A program made the translations under genes and the position numbers. The notes below the pieces were generated by a model. The model was not told the origin of the DNA, ran no database searches, and was given only the letters and a program-made list of their open reading frames with translations. This document shows, piece after piece, positions 1 to 9,957 of a stretch of DNA of 64,000 bases. Every line of letters begins with the position of its first letter. Position 1 is the first letter of the stretch. This DNA comes from Cycas panzhihuaensis (lineage: Eukaryota > Cycadophyta), in assembly GCA_023213395.1 (NCBI GenBank), contig CM041465.1:98339741-98403740 (forward strand). Direction: 5' to 3'.

Positions 1-813
1 TCATTCTCCTTTGTGTTTTATACTCAAAAGAGAACTTGCACCCCCAACTTTATTAAACTTTCATCTCAAAAAGAGAAATGCCTCTGTTAGATTTGAGTAT
101 CCACTCATTCATTAAGAGTTTACTTTCATTTGCCAGTTTGTTACCATATTTCTTTAGAGCTTACTTTCATTCAATAGTTAATTACTTTGGGATTTTCCTT
201 TTAGTCATATATCACCAATTGTTAATTGTTTTATTATCCTTGGTTCTCTTTATTATTCCTTCAGAATAGATACTCATTCTAATGCCTTTCCTTCATACTT
301 GGAAACACTATGATTTTGATTTTTTTTTTGCTTTCTGTGGTTCATTCCTTAAGGAAATTGGCCCTTTTCTCTTTTGAGATTCTATTAAAAAGGAGAAATC
401 CTTACTGTGTTGAGTAGAAGAGTTTCTTAAGTGGATAATTATGATCTTATTCTTATGAAAATGGAAGTGAAAAGTAAAAAAAAAAAAATAATAGAAAGTA
501 AGTTTATTATTATTTTCATCCTCTTATAATCCAGGGCAAGTCACGTGATGGCTTCATCTCTACCTATCCATTTATAGGTTGGGTTCATTTGGATAAGCCA
601 TTTAGGATTTTTGGATCTAATTGCTTAGGTCCACTGTGGCCTCAGTTATGATCGAACCCTACTTAACACTTCGATTATAATCATCTTATTTGAGTTCTTT
701 CTTCTTACTTCATCACAATTAGATATCCATCTCTACCACCACCTCCTTACTAATTAATTCATGCACCTTACTTCATTGATCACATAGTCTCTAAGTTTTA
801 TTTCTTTTATTCC
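1..813. other. AT-rich stretch, no gene recognised
   Basis: I see no coding region, LTR boundary or RNA gene here. Short open frames exist (for example 78-269 on the plus strand), but their composition is hydrophobic and pyrimidine-driven and matches nothing I know. By position it could be the 5' flank of the RNase H relic that follows, but no pol-like motif was found to support that. Confidence 0.5.
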
Positions 814-1236
814 CATGGCATTAAGTATCTTCACCAATGGGGGTAGTAGATGAAATTGAGGATCATCTGCTTCTACTTAGGTGGTTTATGACCAATTTAG
901 AAGTCCCCTCCTTTTAATAGGTTTCTTCATACCTAGGGCAACTAATAATAAAGTTGAATACCTTGCAATTATATGAGACTTATCAAATGTCTCTCACTTT
1001 TACCTTAGACCTAGTACTTTATATGTTGATTCTCAGGTTGTAGTTTATTAGTTAGTTGAGATGCACTAGGTCCACTCTCCATGACTCCTTCTTTTGCATC
1101 ATCAGGCTTCATCATTATTGTCCCTATTTACCTCAGTAACTATCCAGTACATACCATGTTCTTTTAATCTCAAAGTTGATGCTCTCATTTCCTTGATCCT
1201 TGATGCTCGTGTTGATCGATTTGCTTCTTTTAGCTG
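814..1236 (+). pseudogene. Degenerate retroelement RNase H fragment (older Tat-type remnant)
   Basis: Starting at the ATG at 814, the plus strand reads a decayed version of the separate RNase H ORF found in elements A, B and C. It has M-A-L-S-I-F-T-N-G-G-S for the first motif (normally F-T-D-G-G-S-H-G-N), then A-T-N-N-K-V-E-Y-L-A-I-I, then Y-V-D-S-Q-V, and finally a D-A-R-V-D-R-F-A block like the closing N-x-x-x-D motif. Several in-frame stops and an Asp-to-Asn change at the first catalytic position show that it is dead. It is more diverged than the three other copies. It probably marks the 3' end of a fourth, older Tat element on the plus strand; no LTR could be matched to it. Confidence 0.6.
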
Positions 1237-1252
1237 GGGGCACCCCACTTTG

Positions 1253-1372
1253 GAATGATTATGAACTACCACTCTAAAATGAGTATAAACTATCACTTCA
1301 AAATAAGTATAAACTACCACTCCAGAATGAGTATAAACTACCACTCCATGATGAGTATAAACTATCAATTTT
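1253..1372. repeat. 24-bp tandem repeat, five copies
   Basis: Five head-to-tail units of 24 bases share the core ATGAGTATAAACTACCACTC, each with a few substitutions. Read on the minus strand they encode an 8-residue repeat around V-V-V-Y-T-H, which explains the short open frame there. One more isolated partial unit lies at 1873-1892, 500 bases away. Confidence 0.85.
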
Positions 1373-2399
1373 TCAAGACTATAGGTTAGGATAGTTATGA
1401 GATTATGGTGATAGGTATCGAACTAAAGTAAGATATGTGAAAGGGATAGACCCATGTGGGAATCTTAGGCTGTGGAGGATCTTGGTAGGGGGTAGTTCTT
1501 GAAAGCTTCTTACCCCTGGAAGGAGCCAATGAAGAATCTAATATACTTGAGTAGTTAATTATTTATTAAGCGAGATTAGTTTTGTTTGCTAAACAATTTA
1601 CTTCCTTCATGATTTATTATATAACTGTGGGATTATCCTATGTTTATATAATCTATCAGGGGTATGATATGAGTTATATGAATTTCCTTTTAGGGGATTT
1701 ATATTACTCCATCTTCTACTTTTATAAACTTATTACCACTCGTATTCCAGGTGATTTTAAGTTTATAAAAATAGAATAAGTAAACCTTTCACTTATCCCA
1801 TTTCAATCTCTTGTTTATCTCCTAGTTTTCATTTTTCCTCTAACCTTGTCTTTCCTGAACTATATTATTCCTGAATGAGTATAAACTACCACGTATATAG
1901 TATCACATAAACAAAAAAAAAGTACATAACCATAAAAGAATAAAAAAAGTAAAAATGATAAAAATCGTTGCATATTTCTTTAGATAAGTCACACTAATGA
2001 ATGTATCCTATGTTCTGATATAAATGGGAATAAGGGGGATGAAGGTTTAGAGACAAGTAATTGTACACAAGTTTTAAGAGAAAGAAGATCAATATATACA
2101 TGATATCAAAAATATGGTACATTTATCACCTAAGTGACCCATAATACATGATCCATAATACATAACACATGATACATGATATATACAACTTGAGGGTTAC
2201 AAATACCTTGTATCATCCTCCTGCCATCTAGATGATATATAATACACTCATATATGTGATCCCCGATGAGATCCTTAAGGTACATCTAGATCTACTCTTG
2301 GTCTCTTGCTAGAAGTATCCCCATGAGAAGACTCTCCTCTAGGTGACAGATGGTATCGCTCCTACTACATTGTACCACTAGCTAATGGGGTATACCTAG
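1373..2399. other. AT-rich spacer, no gene recognised
   Basis: No coding region is supported. It contains a stray partial copy of the upstream 24-bp repeat at 1873-1892 and a run of short ATACATGAT-like words around 2141-2185. It may be LTR or 3' flank of the older element whose RNase H lies upstream, but no paired sequence is visible. Confidence 0.4.
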
Positions 2400-2677
2400 C
2401 CCCTGCCTAAGCTAGTGTCATCCTCCATAGGTGTCTCCTCTCTTGCTTACCTGCTCTCAACTCCATCTCTTGCCTCTGTAGCTCCATCCTCAAATCTATA
2501 TAAAGGTCTCAAGCTCTCAATACATGGTGATGGTAATCTATCTAGTGCCTCAATAGTCTATGATCTACAACATTCCAAGTAGGCACCTCATCTAATGCTA
2601 GAACATATGGGAAGATCACCTCTAAAGTCCTCTGTACCTCCCTCAAGGTAACCATCTCATCACCTATCCAATGCAAA
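2400..2677 (-). pseudogene. Diverged open-frame remnant, possibly related to the antisense-gene last exon
   Basis: On the minus strand a frame with only two stops reads M-V-T-L-R-E-V-Q-R-T-L-E-V-I-F-P, then a charged amphipathic stretch (M-E-L-Q-R-Q-E-M-E-L-R-A). The layout resembles exon 3 of the Tat antisense gene (R-L-V-G-V-V-V-R-E-I-S-P, then a charged helix), but identity is low. It abuts the outer end of element C's LTR and may be the target sequence C inserted into. The relationship is inferred from pattern only. Confidence 0.25.
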
Positions 2678-2678
2678 C

Positions 2679-5600
2679 TGGAATCACACCTCTAGGGGGG
2701 GTTACTAAATCTCAGAGAGATCACGTTAGCATAAGTGACAGTTTTGTGGTGAAGGATCTACAAGAGCATGAGAAAGAGATCACCTACAAAAGCTGTATGT
2801 ATGTCAAAACATAGGTTTGAGGACCCGCAAATGGCGCATAAACTTCCTTCCAAGTAACACCTCCTCAATTCAGAATTAGGGGTAAAGAGGGATCTCCTTG
2901 GTTAGCTAAGTAACCTCTAAAAGGAGCCCTCCTATCCTAGATGGCTAAGGAAGGGAGGCATAAGTGATAGCATACCTCTTCTTGTGAAGAGAGGAATTGG
3001 CGGAACAAGTTATAATAGAAAGTAGAAAAGACTCACGTGCAAGCTTAAAATAGTTAGAAGCATAAGTAAATGAAGGGGGAGTTGGGTTGATGAATTAAGT
3101 TTAAGCTAAAAGGCAAAGCCAAAGGAGGCTTTGCTAATAGCGATGGAAGATGACCTTGAGAGGAGGTACTCTTAAGGCGCCACACCTAAAATGAGGTTAG
3201 GTGTGGGGGACAAACAAAGTATATTATTCCTACATTTATTGCCATTATGTAATAGGGTAATGTGGGGTGTAGGTTATCATTGTTTATGTTATTTCTTATA
3301 GATGTAAGAAATGAACTTAAAATAAAGAAAAATAATGCACTCTCTTTCTCTTTCCTAAGTGTTGGCCTCACTCTCTTTATCTTTTATGAACAAGGGAAGA
3401 AGAAGGGCAAGCAAACCACTAAGGAAAAGAGTATGAATGAGAAATGCAACCTTACCCAATGTTATGCGAAGAAGGAATGATGTGCCAATGGGTGAGTGCA
3501 TAACCCACCTTACCTAAATCCTACTGTGGATGAGGGTTTAGGCAAGGGGGAAAAACAAGTATGTGACTAGAAGAAGTGGTGTCTATTGGTGTGAGTTAGC
3601 TAATTCCTGCTATGTAATCTAAATGAGACAAGCAATAGCAACCAATATAATGTAAATAGTATAATCCCTTCATCTTTCTTTTCATTTTGGGGACATAAAA
3701 GAGGGAGGAGAGAAGGGCAAAAATAGGAAAGACAAGGTAAGGAAATGTACCTAGGAATCTAGTAGTTGGTGTAGCATCTCCCTTACTCCTTTGACGATCC
3801 AAGCTCTCCTCCTTGATGTGCCTTATTGTGAATTCCATAATGAAAGGGGCGTCGACAAGATGGGGGCTTCCTTAACTTCCCCCAAAACTTAAATGTAAAA
3901 GAAATCAAAAGAAAGAATAAATATTTCTATAGAATTTTTTAAGCATAAAAATAACAAGGAAATGAGGGTGTACCTATGATGGAGACCTCCATTCAATCCA
4001 AAGCACGAGGAACCTGCACAACATAAGTTTGCCCTTTCCCAAGGGGCATTGGATACATATAGGAGTAAGTGCATGCAAGGATATGTATATATATATGTAT
4101 ATATTCCTTTTTGAGGGAAAATGAGCAAAAGAAAAATACACTTAATATATATTTACCAAGTAACAGGTGTGCAATGTTAATATTATTTACACTTTGTATG
4201 CAAAACCAACAAGTAATATGCGAAAGAAGGGGGTAAAGAGAGAAGAAAATAGATAGCCTCAGAATGGCTATCCCTCCCAACTAAATTCTCCACACGTTCC
4301 CTAAGCACCAAAGCTAATAGCTAAGAGGACCAAGACTACTCAATAATAGTTGTAAGTGCAACATTTCTAAGTTTATGTAAGAGTAAACCCTAAAGTAGAA
4401 AGGGTGTGAAATAAGAGCTAAAAAACAAGCTATATATGATCTTTAGTGGCTAGTTGTAGGTGTAACAAAGGGCTGCCTATGTTGCAGTCAGTAGAGGTTT
4501 CCACCCCAATAGTTTCTCAGGTAAACAAGGAAGGTATGGAGGAGGGAAAAGGAAGGAGAGAAGGGGGCTGCCCTTGAGGAGAAGGCATGTGGGTGTGAAA
4601 CCCTACTTAAGACTCCTTTCACTCTCCTATGAACCTCTTTCACTGCTACCACCTTGATAAGACCCAAAAAGAACTTGTAGAAAGAAGTATACAAGTAAGC
4701 AAGAAGGAGGGATTACCTCCAAATATAATAGGAAAATAAGAAGAAAGACTTCTCATATGAAGAGACTAGTAGAAGAAGATCTATGCTATGGAAGGAACAA
4801 GCAAAAATAGATCTGAGAGTACTTGATAAGGGTAGATCTATGGCAGATCTACCAAGCAAATTATATGAGAAAGAGAGTTCCCTTAGGGAGTTTCTAGAAA
4901 ACCCCTATAATACAACAAAAAAGGAGTAAAACCTATGAGAAAGGTAGAGATTAGAGCTTGGTGGGGTGCTTGGAGTGTGACTCTCCCTCAGCTAACACTC
5001 CTGCAGACCTGTAATCTACATTTCCTATGTTGTAGGAGCTGGTAACTAAAAGGTGAAGTGGGTATGATAGAGTTGAAACCTATTTCAGAGCTTATGGAGA
5101 AGACAGGAGAGAAAAGTCAGTGAGAAGAGGAAGAAATTAAGTGAATTTTGGGTTTTTAAACCTAACCCTAGCCCAACGGGTGATTAGGGCTTACCCTAGG
5201 TAAGAAATAGCCTGCGACCACATGGCAATTTTGCATTTAATGCAAAATTAGTTGTGGCCAGACAAAAAAATAGTTATGAATAGTTACACCATAGCAAACT
5301 TTGTGGTACCATAAAATTTACAACAATACCACAGAGTTTACAGTGGTGCAACTAAAACTAAGGTAAAGGAGAAAGGGGGGAGCCCAAAAGCTCCCAAAAA
5401 AAGGGGGTCCTAGACTCTAAGAGAGCATGATGTAGTGCTAAGGTGGTAAGGAGGGGTCATAGGACCTAGAGGGACCACAAAAGGTAGGAAATGATGATTA
5501 AGGGCTCTAAAAAGAGATAAAGGGATCATAAGGTTGACAACTAGACCTAAACAGGGTGTTAGGGGCTATGTTACACCAAGAAGTGATGAAAAATGGGTTA

Positions 5601-5877
5601 TGGGAGCCAAAATTACTTTGAGACATTGTGGAGACCTAAAGGAGGGTTATGGAGTGCCATGGGATATATATCCCTAATCATCATAGGCTAAAAGGTGTTA
5701 AAATGTAACATGAACAGGCAAGTGATGTAAAGTGACCATACAGTCAATTAATCAGGATCTAATATATGTGATGTGCCTCAATCAATTTTTTTTGAAACTG
5801 ATGAAAGGGAAGATAGAAGCATACCTAAACTTACCTAAGTCGAGTCGCCCATGTACATTCATGGTAGCTAGGAAACA
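2679..5877 (-). repeat. 3' LTR of element C
   Basis: Read on the minus strand it begins TGTTTCCTAG directly after a purine tract, as do the LTRs of A and B, and ends GTGTGATTCCA, matching their GATTCCA ends. Length is about 3.2 kb, against 3.11-3.18 kb for A and B. Shared interior landmarks include the GTATGCTTCTA block near the start. It contains no real genes; the small open frames inside are chance. Confidence 0.85.
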
Positions 5878-5890
5878 CTGCCCCCTTTAT
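5878..5890 (-). promoter_or_regulatory. Polypurine tract of element C
   Basis: The minus strand reads ATAAAGGGGGCAG immediately before the TGTTTCC start of the LTR. It occupies the same place as AAGGGGGCAG in B and AAGGGGCCAC in A, where plus-strand DNA priming occurs in LTR retroelements. Confidence 0.8.
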
Positions 5891-6371
5891 AGCAGAGCCT
5901 CGCTACTCAGAAACATTGTGTGATGGCGAATGCTAGCAACATAAAGATTAGTAATATACAATAAATACAACAGTATCATCAACCAAGGGTGGTGACAAGT
6001 GCCATGGTAAAACATATGGATAGAGAGGAGAGTGGGATGACATAGGGGCTACCTATGCATCCCCCTAAAGTCTAATAAGAGAGAAGGTGGATGAAGGGGA
6101 TGCCCCATCGCACGTATGTAAGATGACTGGTAGTGACTGTCATGAACACGGTTGACTAAATGCTATGAATAAAAGTTATGTACATATAAAAGTTAGAATG
6201 ATGAGGAACTTCATGCTGGGGGTGATATGAAGGATAAAGCAAAGAGAACAAACCTAATGGTCACCATAGTTTAACCTCGTTAGTGGCAAGCTTTCAGAGG
6301 TACGAATAGATCATAAGATGGAGGATGGGATAAACCTAGAACCAAGATGTTTGGGCCACCAAATAGCTTCC

Positions 6372-6794
6372 TCAAGGGGGATCATCAAGGAGAGGGAGAT
6401 GACACTTGAGGATATGACGGACAAGGTTATCTACCTCAGCATTTTGGTCTTAGGGAATGTGCTGGATATCTACAAAAGAGAAGTAAGACAAGAGGGACCT
6501 AGATGTCAAGATGAGGGCTCTCAAGCATGGGTAACATACTTGATAAACCTAGGTAAGATGCGACACTATAACTTAAGAGTCATAGAGTAGGGTGATAGGA
6601 CTGTGGTGGAAACAAAGTGCATCGGTAAGGGCTTCAATAATAGCTATATATTGAGCTTCATTATTAGTGTCCTTAAGGAGAAAGACTCTAGAATGTATAT
6701 AGTCATACTCAGAGGGGTCATAGTGGACCCAGGCAATAGTAAAAGGGCCTAGATTTCCATGACTTCCCCCATCGGTGAAGATAAGCAATGACAT
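6372..6794 (-). pseudogene. Separate RNase H ORF downstream of integrase, element C
   Basis: The frame opens with an ATG right at the domain start: M-S-L-L-I-F-T-D-G-G-S-H-G-N-L-G-P. It continues through N-N-E-A-Q-Y-I-A-I-I-E-A-L and L-L-Y-D-S, supplying the D, E and D metal-binding positions, and ends with D-Q-N-A-E-V-D-N-L, the usual final Asp motif. A stop directly after L-L-Y-D-S (6573) and two or three more break it. It is distinct from the RNase H fused to RT in the same element. Tat elements are known for a second, archaeal-type RNase H; this one lies after integrase and after the antisense gene. Expression may need splicing or a subgenomic transcript, which I cannot show. Confidence 0.75.
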
Positions 6795-6940
6795 AGTGAA
6801 AAGATGAGAGTTTCTGTCAAGCGATGAGGGAAGAACAATGACGATGGGGTGGACGAGTAAAGGCAAGAAACATCAGGTAGTGATAGGACTATGAAGCACT
6901 CGAAAGGCTATGACTAAGGATCATGAAGGATAGGAGAGTC

Positions 6941-7363
6941 CTAAAAAAAGACTACCAAGGGGCAAGGAGATCGACCCGATTGAAAGGAAGGAAATGACAG
7001 TGAAAAGAACCACTTTAGGGCCCTAAAGGTCACTAAAAGGACCAAGGTGAGGTCCAAAATAAGAGAGGCACTTCCTTTGGGAGCCCAAAGGCTTGAGTGA
7101 GTAGAAAGAACAGATCTAGGATGATAAATTGAGCTAAAGGAGTATAAACATGAGTATGTTTTGGAGTGGTGCAAAAATTGAGATGGAAGGGGTCTGTGAG
7201 AGGCTAAAGGGGTCATCATAAACGTACCAAAGAGGCTTGAAACGGAGGCTATAAAGACAAAATGGGGGATAGACCTAGAAGGAAAAGGTAATGAGGGTAG
7301 AGAGATGGTCGTGAGGGCTGTCATGGTAAAAAGAAAGGAGGAGGTACCCCTTGGGGCCTCCAC
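6941..7363 (-). CDS. Uncharacterised 140-aa sense ORF between antisense promoter and RNase H, element C
   Basis: An uninterrupted frame begins M-E-A-P-R-G-T-S-S. The same place in element A (49576-49812) begins M-G-A-P-M-G-T-S-S-F and stays alignable for about 60 residues (S-L-P-x-x-P-F-R-S-x-x-H-F). It is rich in Ser, Phe, Leu and Pro and has no recognisable domain. It overlaps what I infer to be the upstream region of the antisense-gene promoter, so conservation may come from the DNA rather than the protein. It could be an N-terminal exon of the downstream RNase H protein. Whether it is expressed is unknown. Confidence 0.35.
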   Translation of the reverse strand: MEAPRGTSSFLFTMTALTTISLPSLPFPSRSIPHFVFIASVSSLFGTFMMTPLASHRPLPSQFLHHSKTYSCLYSFSSIYHPRSVLSTHSSLWAPKGSASLILDLTLVLLVTFRALKWFFSLSFPSFQSGRSPCPLVVFF

Positions 7364-7535
7364 GTATATAAAGGAAGGAAGGTGAAAATGAAGTTCATTT
7401 TCACAGACTCGTGATCGACCTGGAGCCCTTTCCTGAAAAAAATTTGGGGCCTCTGCATATATAAAGGAAGGAAGGTGAAAATGAAGTTTATTTCACAGGC
7501 TTGCGATCGATCTGGAGCCCTTTCTTGACAAAAAT
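7351..7535 (+). promoter_or_regulatory. Duplicated TATA-box segment upstream of the antisense gene, element C
   Basis: Two adjacent copies of a roughly 93-bp unit (7351-7443 and 7444-7535) each contain TATATAAAGGAAGG (TATA at 7365 and 7458) followed by a TTCATTTTCA-like word. Elements A and B carry one copy, CTATATAAGGAAAACTCA, about 160 bases upstream of the antisense ATG. In C the sequence that should hold the ATG exon and donor site is missing just after the second copy, so this promoter would no longer feed a complete gene. Confidence 0.55.
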
Positions 7536-7876
7536 GTTTGTCCCATTGGGCTTAACCTTGGCCCACCTAGACAAAAATTTGGGATTTTTTGGGCATCCCC
7601 CTATTTTTATGGGGAGAAACAAGGGCCCTATGACAAAGATCACAATGCCATAGAGTTTGTCACGGGGCCACTAAGGGGATGTTGAAATCTCAGTGGGGCC
7701 CATACCAAACACTGTAGTATCACACAGTTTGATGTGGGGCAAAGGCATAGAGCTAGAAAAAAGAAGGAAAAGAGCGGTGAAAGGGTGCCTAACTCATCCA
7801 AGTGGAATGAAAGGCATCCTAGGGGCAACTACACATAGCATGAGGAGCATCTGAACTGACTCTTAGGTGGTTATAG
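7536..7876 (+). other. Remnant of antisense-gene intron 1, element C
   Basis: This aligns by eye with the later part of intron 1 in A and B: the shared words around TCCCATTGGGCTT, GGGATTTTTTGGGCA and the repeated AAGTTTGTC/CACGGGGCCACT block. The first coding exon and donor are absent. The segment ends TTATAG at 7876, in the position of the acceptors GCAG (A) and TTGCAG (B). The open frame 7640-7828 on the other strand looks like chance. Confidence 0.45.
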
Positions 7877-8794
7877 GCAATTATCATAGTGGACAACTAC
7901 AAGAACATCGGGGTTGCCATGATGAGCTTCATCGAGATGATGTTGCAGGGTGACAAGCAGACATTGAGACACTGCAAGTTATTAAAGATCATTAAGACAC
8001 TGTAGTACACATCAGACTAGTGCCTCTTAGTAGATATAGTCTCCCATTGGGATTACAGGCAATATGTCTTCTACCTTCCTCAAGTGGAGGATGTCACTAT
8101 CATGCCAGGAGACATCAAGAGGATCCTGGGAGTACCAGTAGGAGGAGCACCAACATCAGTAGGTACATTGCCCAACATGGATGCTACTCACACAGAGGTA
8201 GTCATATACTTTACTAGCCAAGGTAGGTAGGATCGATGAGGGGTGTCAGTGTAGTCTATACTGATGTTGCAGATTCCTCAGGTGAGGAAGCTTATTACGT
8301 TGGGCATTCTGTTCTGGATTTCTCAGAAATAGAATTATAGGGATATACTAGGTAGGTGGATGGACACTATTAGGAGATGTGAGGTTGGGGAGATGTTAGA
8401 TTAGGCTACCTTGATAGCAATGAACATGATCACATAGTTGGATGTTATTAGAGTAGTAGGGAGAGGAGGATTCTCATATTGCACACTGTTGTATTGTTGG
8501 TTCATTGATCATTTTAGGGTAGTAGCACCACCAAGAGGGCCTCACCCTATCTCGACGTGAGTGCCCATGGTGCATAGGTGGCAGAATCAGTTTATAGGGA
8601 TCGAGGACCAGGTCCCTGTTAGGCCATCAATGGAGGCAACATCACTGGACCTCCTCACTTTAGTAGACTACACGACAGACTCATATAGAGGAGTGCATTG
8701 GGACAGTGACGACAAGGCAGGAGGGTTAGGTGGTGATCCTAGAGAGAGTGGAGATTATGATGGAGGTGACAATGGAGGTGATGGGGTAGGCTCA

Positions 8795-9004
8795 TCAGGA
8801 GCTACAAGAGGAGTAACAGGTCTATTAGGAGCTACAATAGGTGAGCCAGGCCTATCAAGAGTTACAGGAGGAGGAGTAAGTCCATCGATAGCTGTAGGAG
8901 ATAAGGCAGGCCTATCAGGAACTACAGGAGGTGAAGCGAGCCCATCAAGAGTTGCTGGAGGTGAGGTAGGTCCTTCAAGAGTTACAGGAGGAGGTAGGGC
9001 ACCC
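8795..9004 (+). repeat. 30-bp minisatellite coding for seven 10-residue repeats
   Basis: Seven exact-length 30-bp units encode variants of S-R-V-A-G-G-E-A-G-P. Elements B (40223-40342) and A (47832-47951) carry four units each at the homologous place. The 10-residue phase is kept in all three, so changes in unit number do not shift the reading frame. Confidence 0.85.
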
Positions 9005-9035
9005 CACACATCACACAGAGATTTAGGGTGGTAGG

Positions 9036-9040
9036 TAGAG
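9036..9040. other. Target-site duplication TAGAG, left of element G
   Basis: It matches TAGAG at 15485-15489 perfectly. This five-base duplication fixes both ends of element G and the insertion point inside exon 2 of C's antisense gene. Confidence 0.9.
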
Positions 9041-9943
9041 TGATCTCAAAATAGAGCTTAATTGGTGAAGAAGTCAATTATCAACCTTTCTCCTTGTGAT
9101 CCTGGGAGTTAGTGTAGAAATCCCAATAACATCAAAACAAGAATGAGCCCACAAAAGGAAATTCTATACAAAATCATTTATACTTACCATTGGTCTAAAA
9201 GTATGAAGAGTAATACTTTTATTAAACTATAAAAATCTCCATTTAATGGTGGATAAAACAATTAGCAAAAGAATGGTCAAATTATAAGGAATAGATGATA
9301 TAATTATACCATAAGGGGGACTCTAACCCTCCAAAATGCTTCTCCAAGGATGCTTCCCAAGTCAAGTGCCTTTCACCTTCAAGAACCAAGTCTCCAACTC
9401 ATAATAGGGCTCAATTTATATAAATAAACCCAAATTACATGTTTAATAAGTGGCAATCACGCAAGTATAACTACTAACCACCAGAATGCATGTTGTCCAA
9501 GTGGCCTTCATGTAATTCTTAAAAGTTGTGGCTTGTAACTAGGCTTAACAAACTCTAATTTGGCTCAAATTTAGCACATGTTTAGGAACAATGTCCCCTT
9601 CACTTCCTCAAAATTTTAGCTCATTTGAATGTCATTTGACCATATTTTTATTCATTTAATGATCATATATATTTGTTATTTTTCTGCTGGATGTGGGATT
9701 AATTTTATAAAAAACAAGACTTGAACTCTAATCAAATGATATTTTCTGAACTCCAACTTTTGTACACATGTAGTGGGATGTGTCTTATTCCTTTCCACAA
9801 AATTTCATATAATTTTGATACCATTTGGCCATATCTCTTTCATTTATTCCAATGCCTAGTATTTTCTGCATCTTGTAGACATATGGTATATCATTCTAGC
9901 ATGTTCTGCCTCCTGTAAACATATGGTAGATCCTCCTAGATCA
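9041..9943 (-). repeat. 3' LTR of element G
   Basis: On the plus strand it runs TGATCTCAAAATAG to CCTAGATCA and pairs with 14581-15484. The TG...CA ends and the adjacent TAGAG duplication fix the outer edge. Its open frames are chance. Confidence 0.95.
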
Positions 9944-9957
9944 TAGCTCCCCTTCCT
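9944..9957 (-). promoter_or_regulatory. Polypurine tract of element G
   Basis: The minus strand reads AAGGAAGGGGAGCTA directly against the LTR start TGATCTAGG, the expected plus-strand priming site. Confidence 0.85.

Larger units (their letters stand above)
7877..9040 (+). pseudogene. Antisense gene exon 2, first part, element C (plant-mobile-domain-like)
   Basis: The frame starts after the acceptor-like TTATAG and reads V-D-N-Y-K-N-I-G-V-A-M-M-S-F-I-E, then C-L-L-V-D-I-V-S-H-W-D, Q-Y-V-F-Y-L-P-Q-V-E, and G-D-I-K-R-I-L-G-V-P-V-G-G. This layout (a W in the first helix, then F-x-L-P, then T-x-x-x-D-I-x-x-I-L-G-V-P-x-G) is what I associate with the plant mobile domain of MAIN/MAIL-like and transposon proteins. 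After it come K-L-I-T-L-G-I-L-F, R-D-I-L-G-R-W-M, an acidic stretch, and seven 10-residue repeats (8795-9004). Several TAG/TGA stops interrupt it. Element G then splits the exon at 9040; it resumes at 15490. The gene opposes C's own pol. Confidence 0.6.

Noticed and set aside
1102-1368. 88-residue minus-strand frame with V-V-V-Y-T-H repeats
   Set aside because: It is the 24-bp tandem repeat read in one frame plus the antisense of the RNase H relic.
1253-1372. CRISPR-like array
   Set aside because: Units are directly adjacent without spacers and the context is plant nuclear DNA.
3186-4694. Several 60-95 residue frames inside the LTR of C
   Set aside because: They lie within non-coding LTR sequence and are not kept in the LTRs of A or B.
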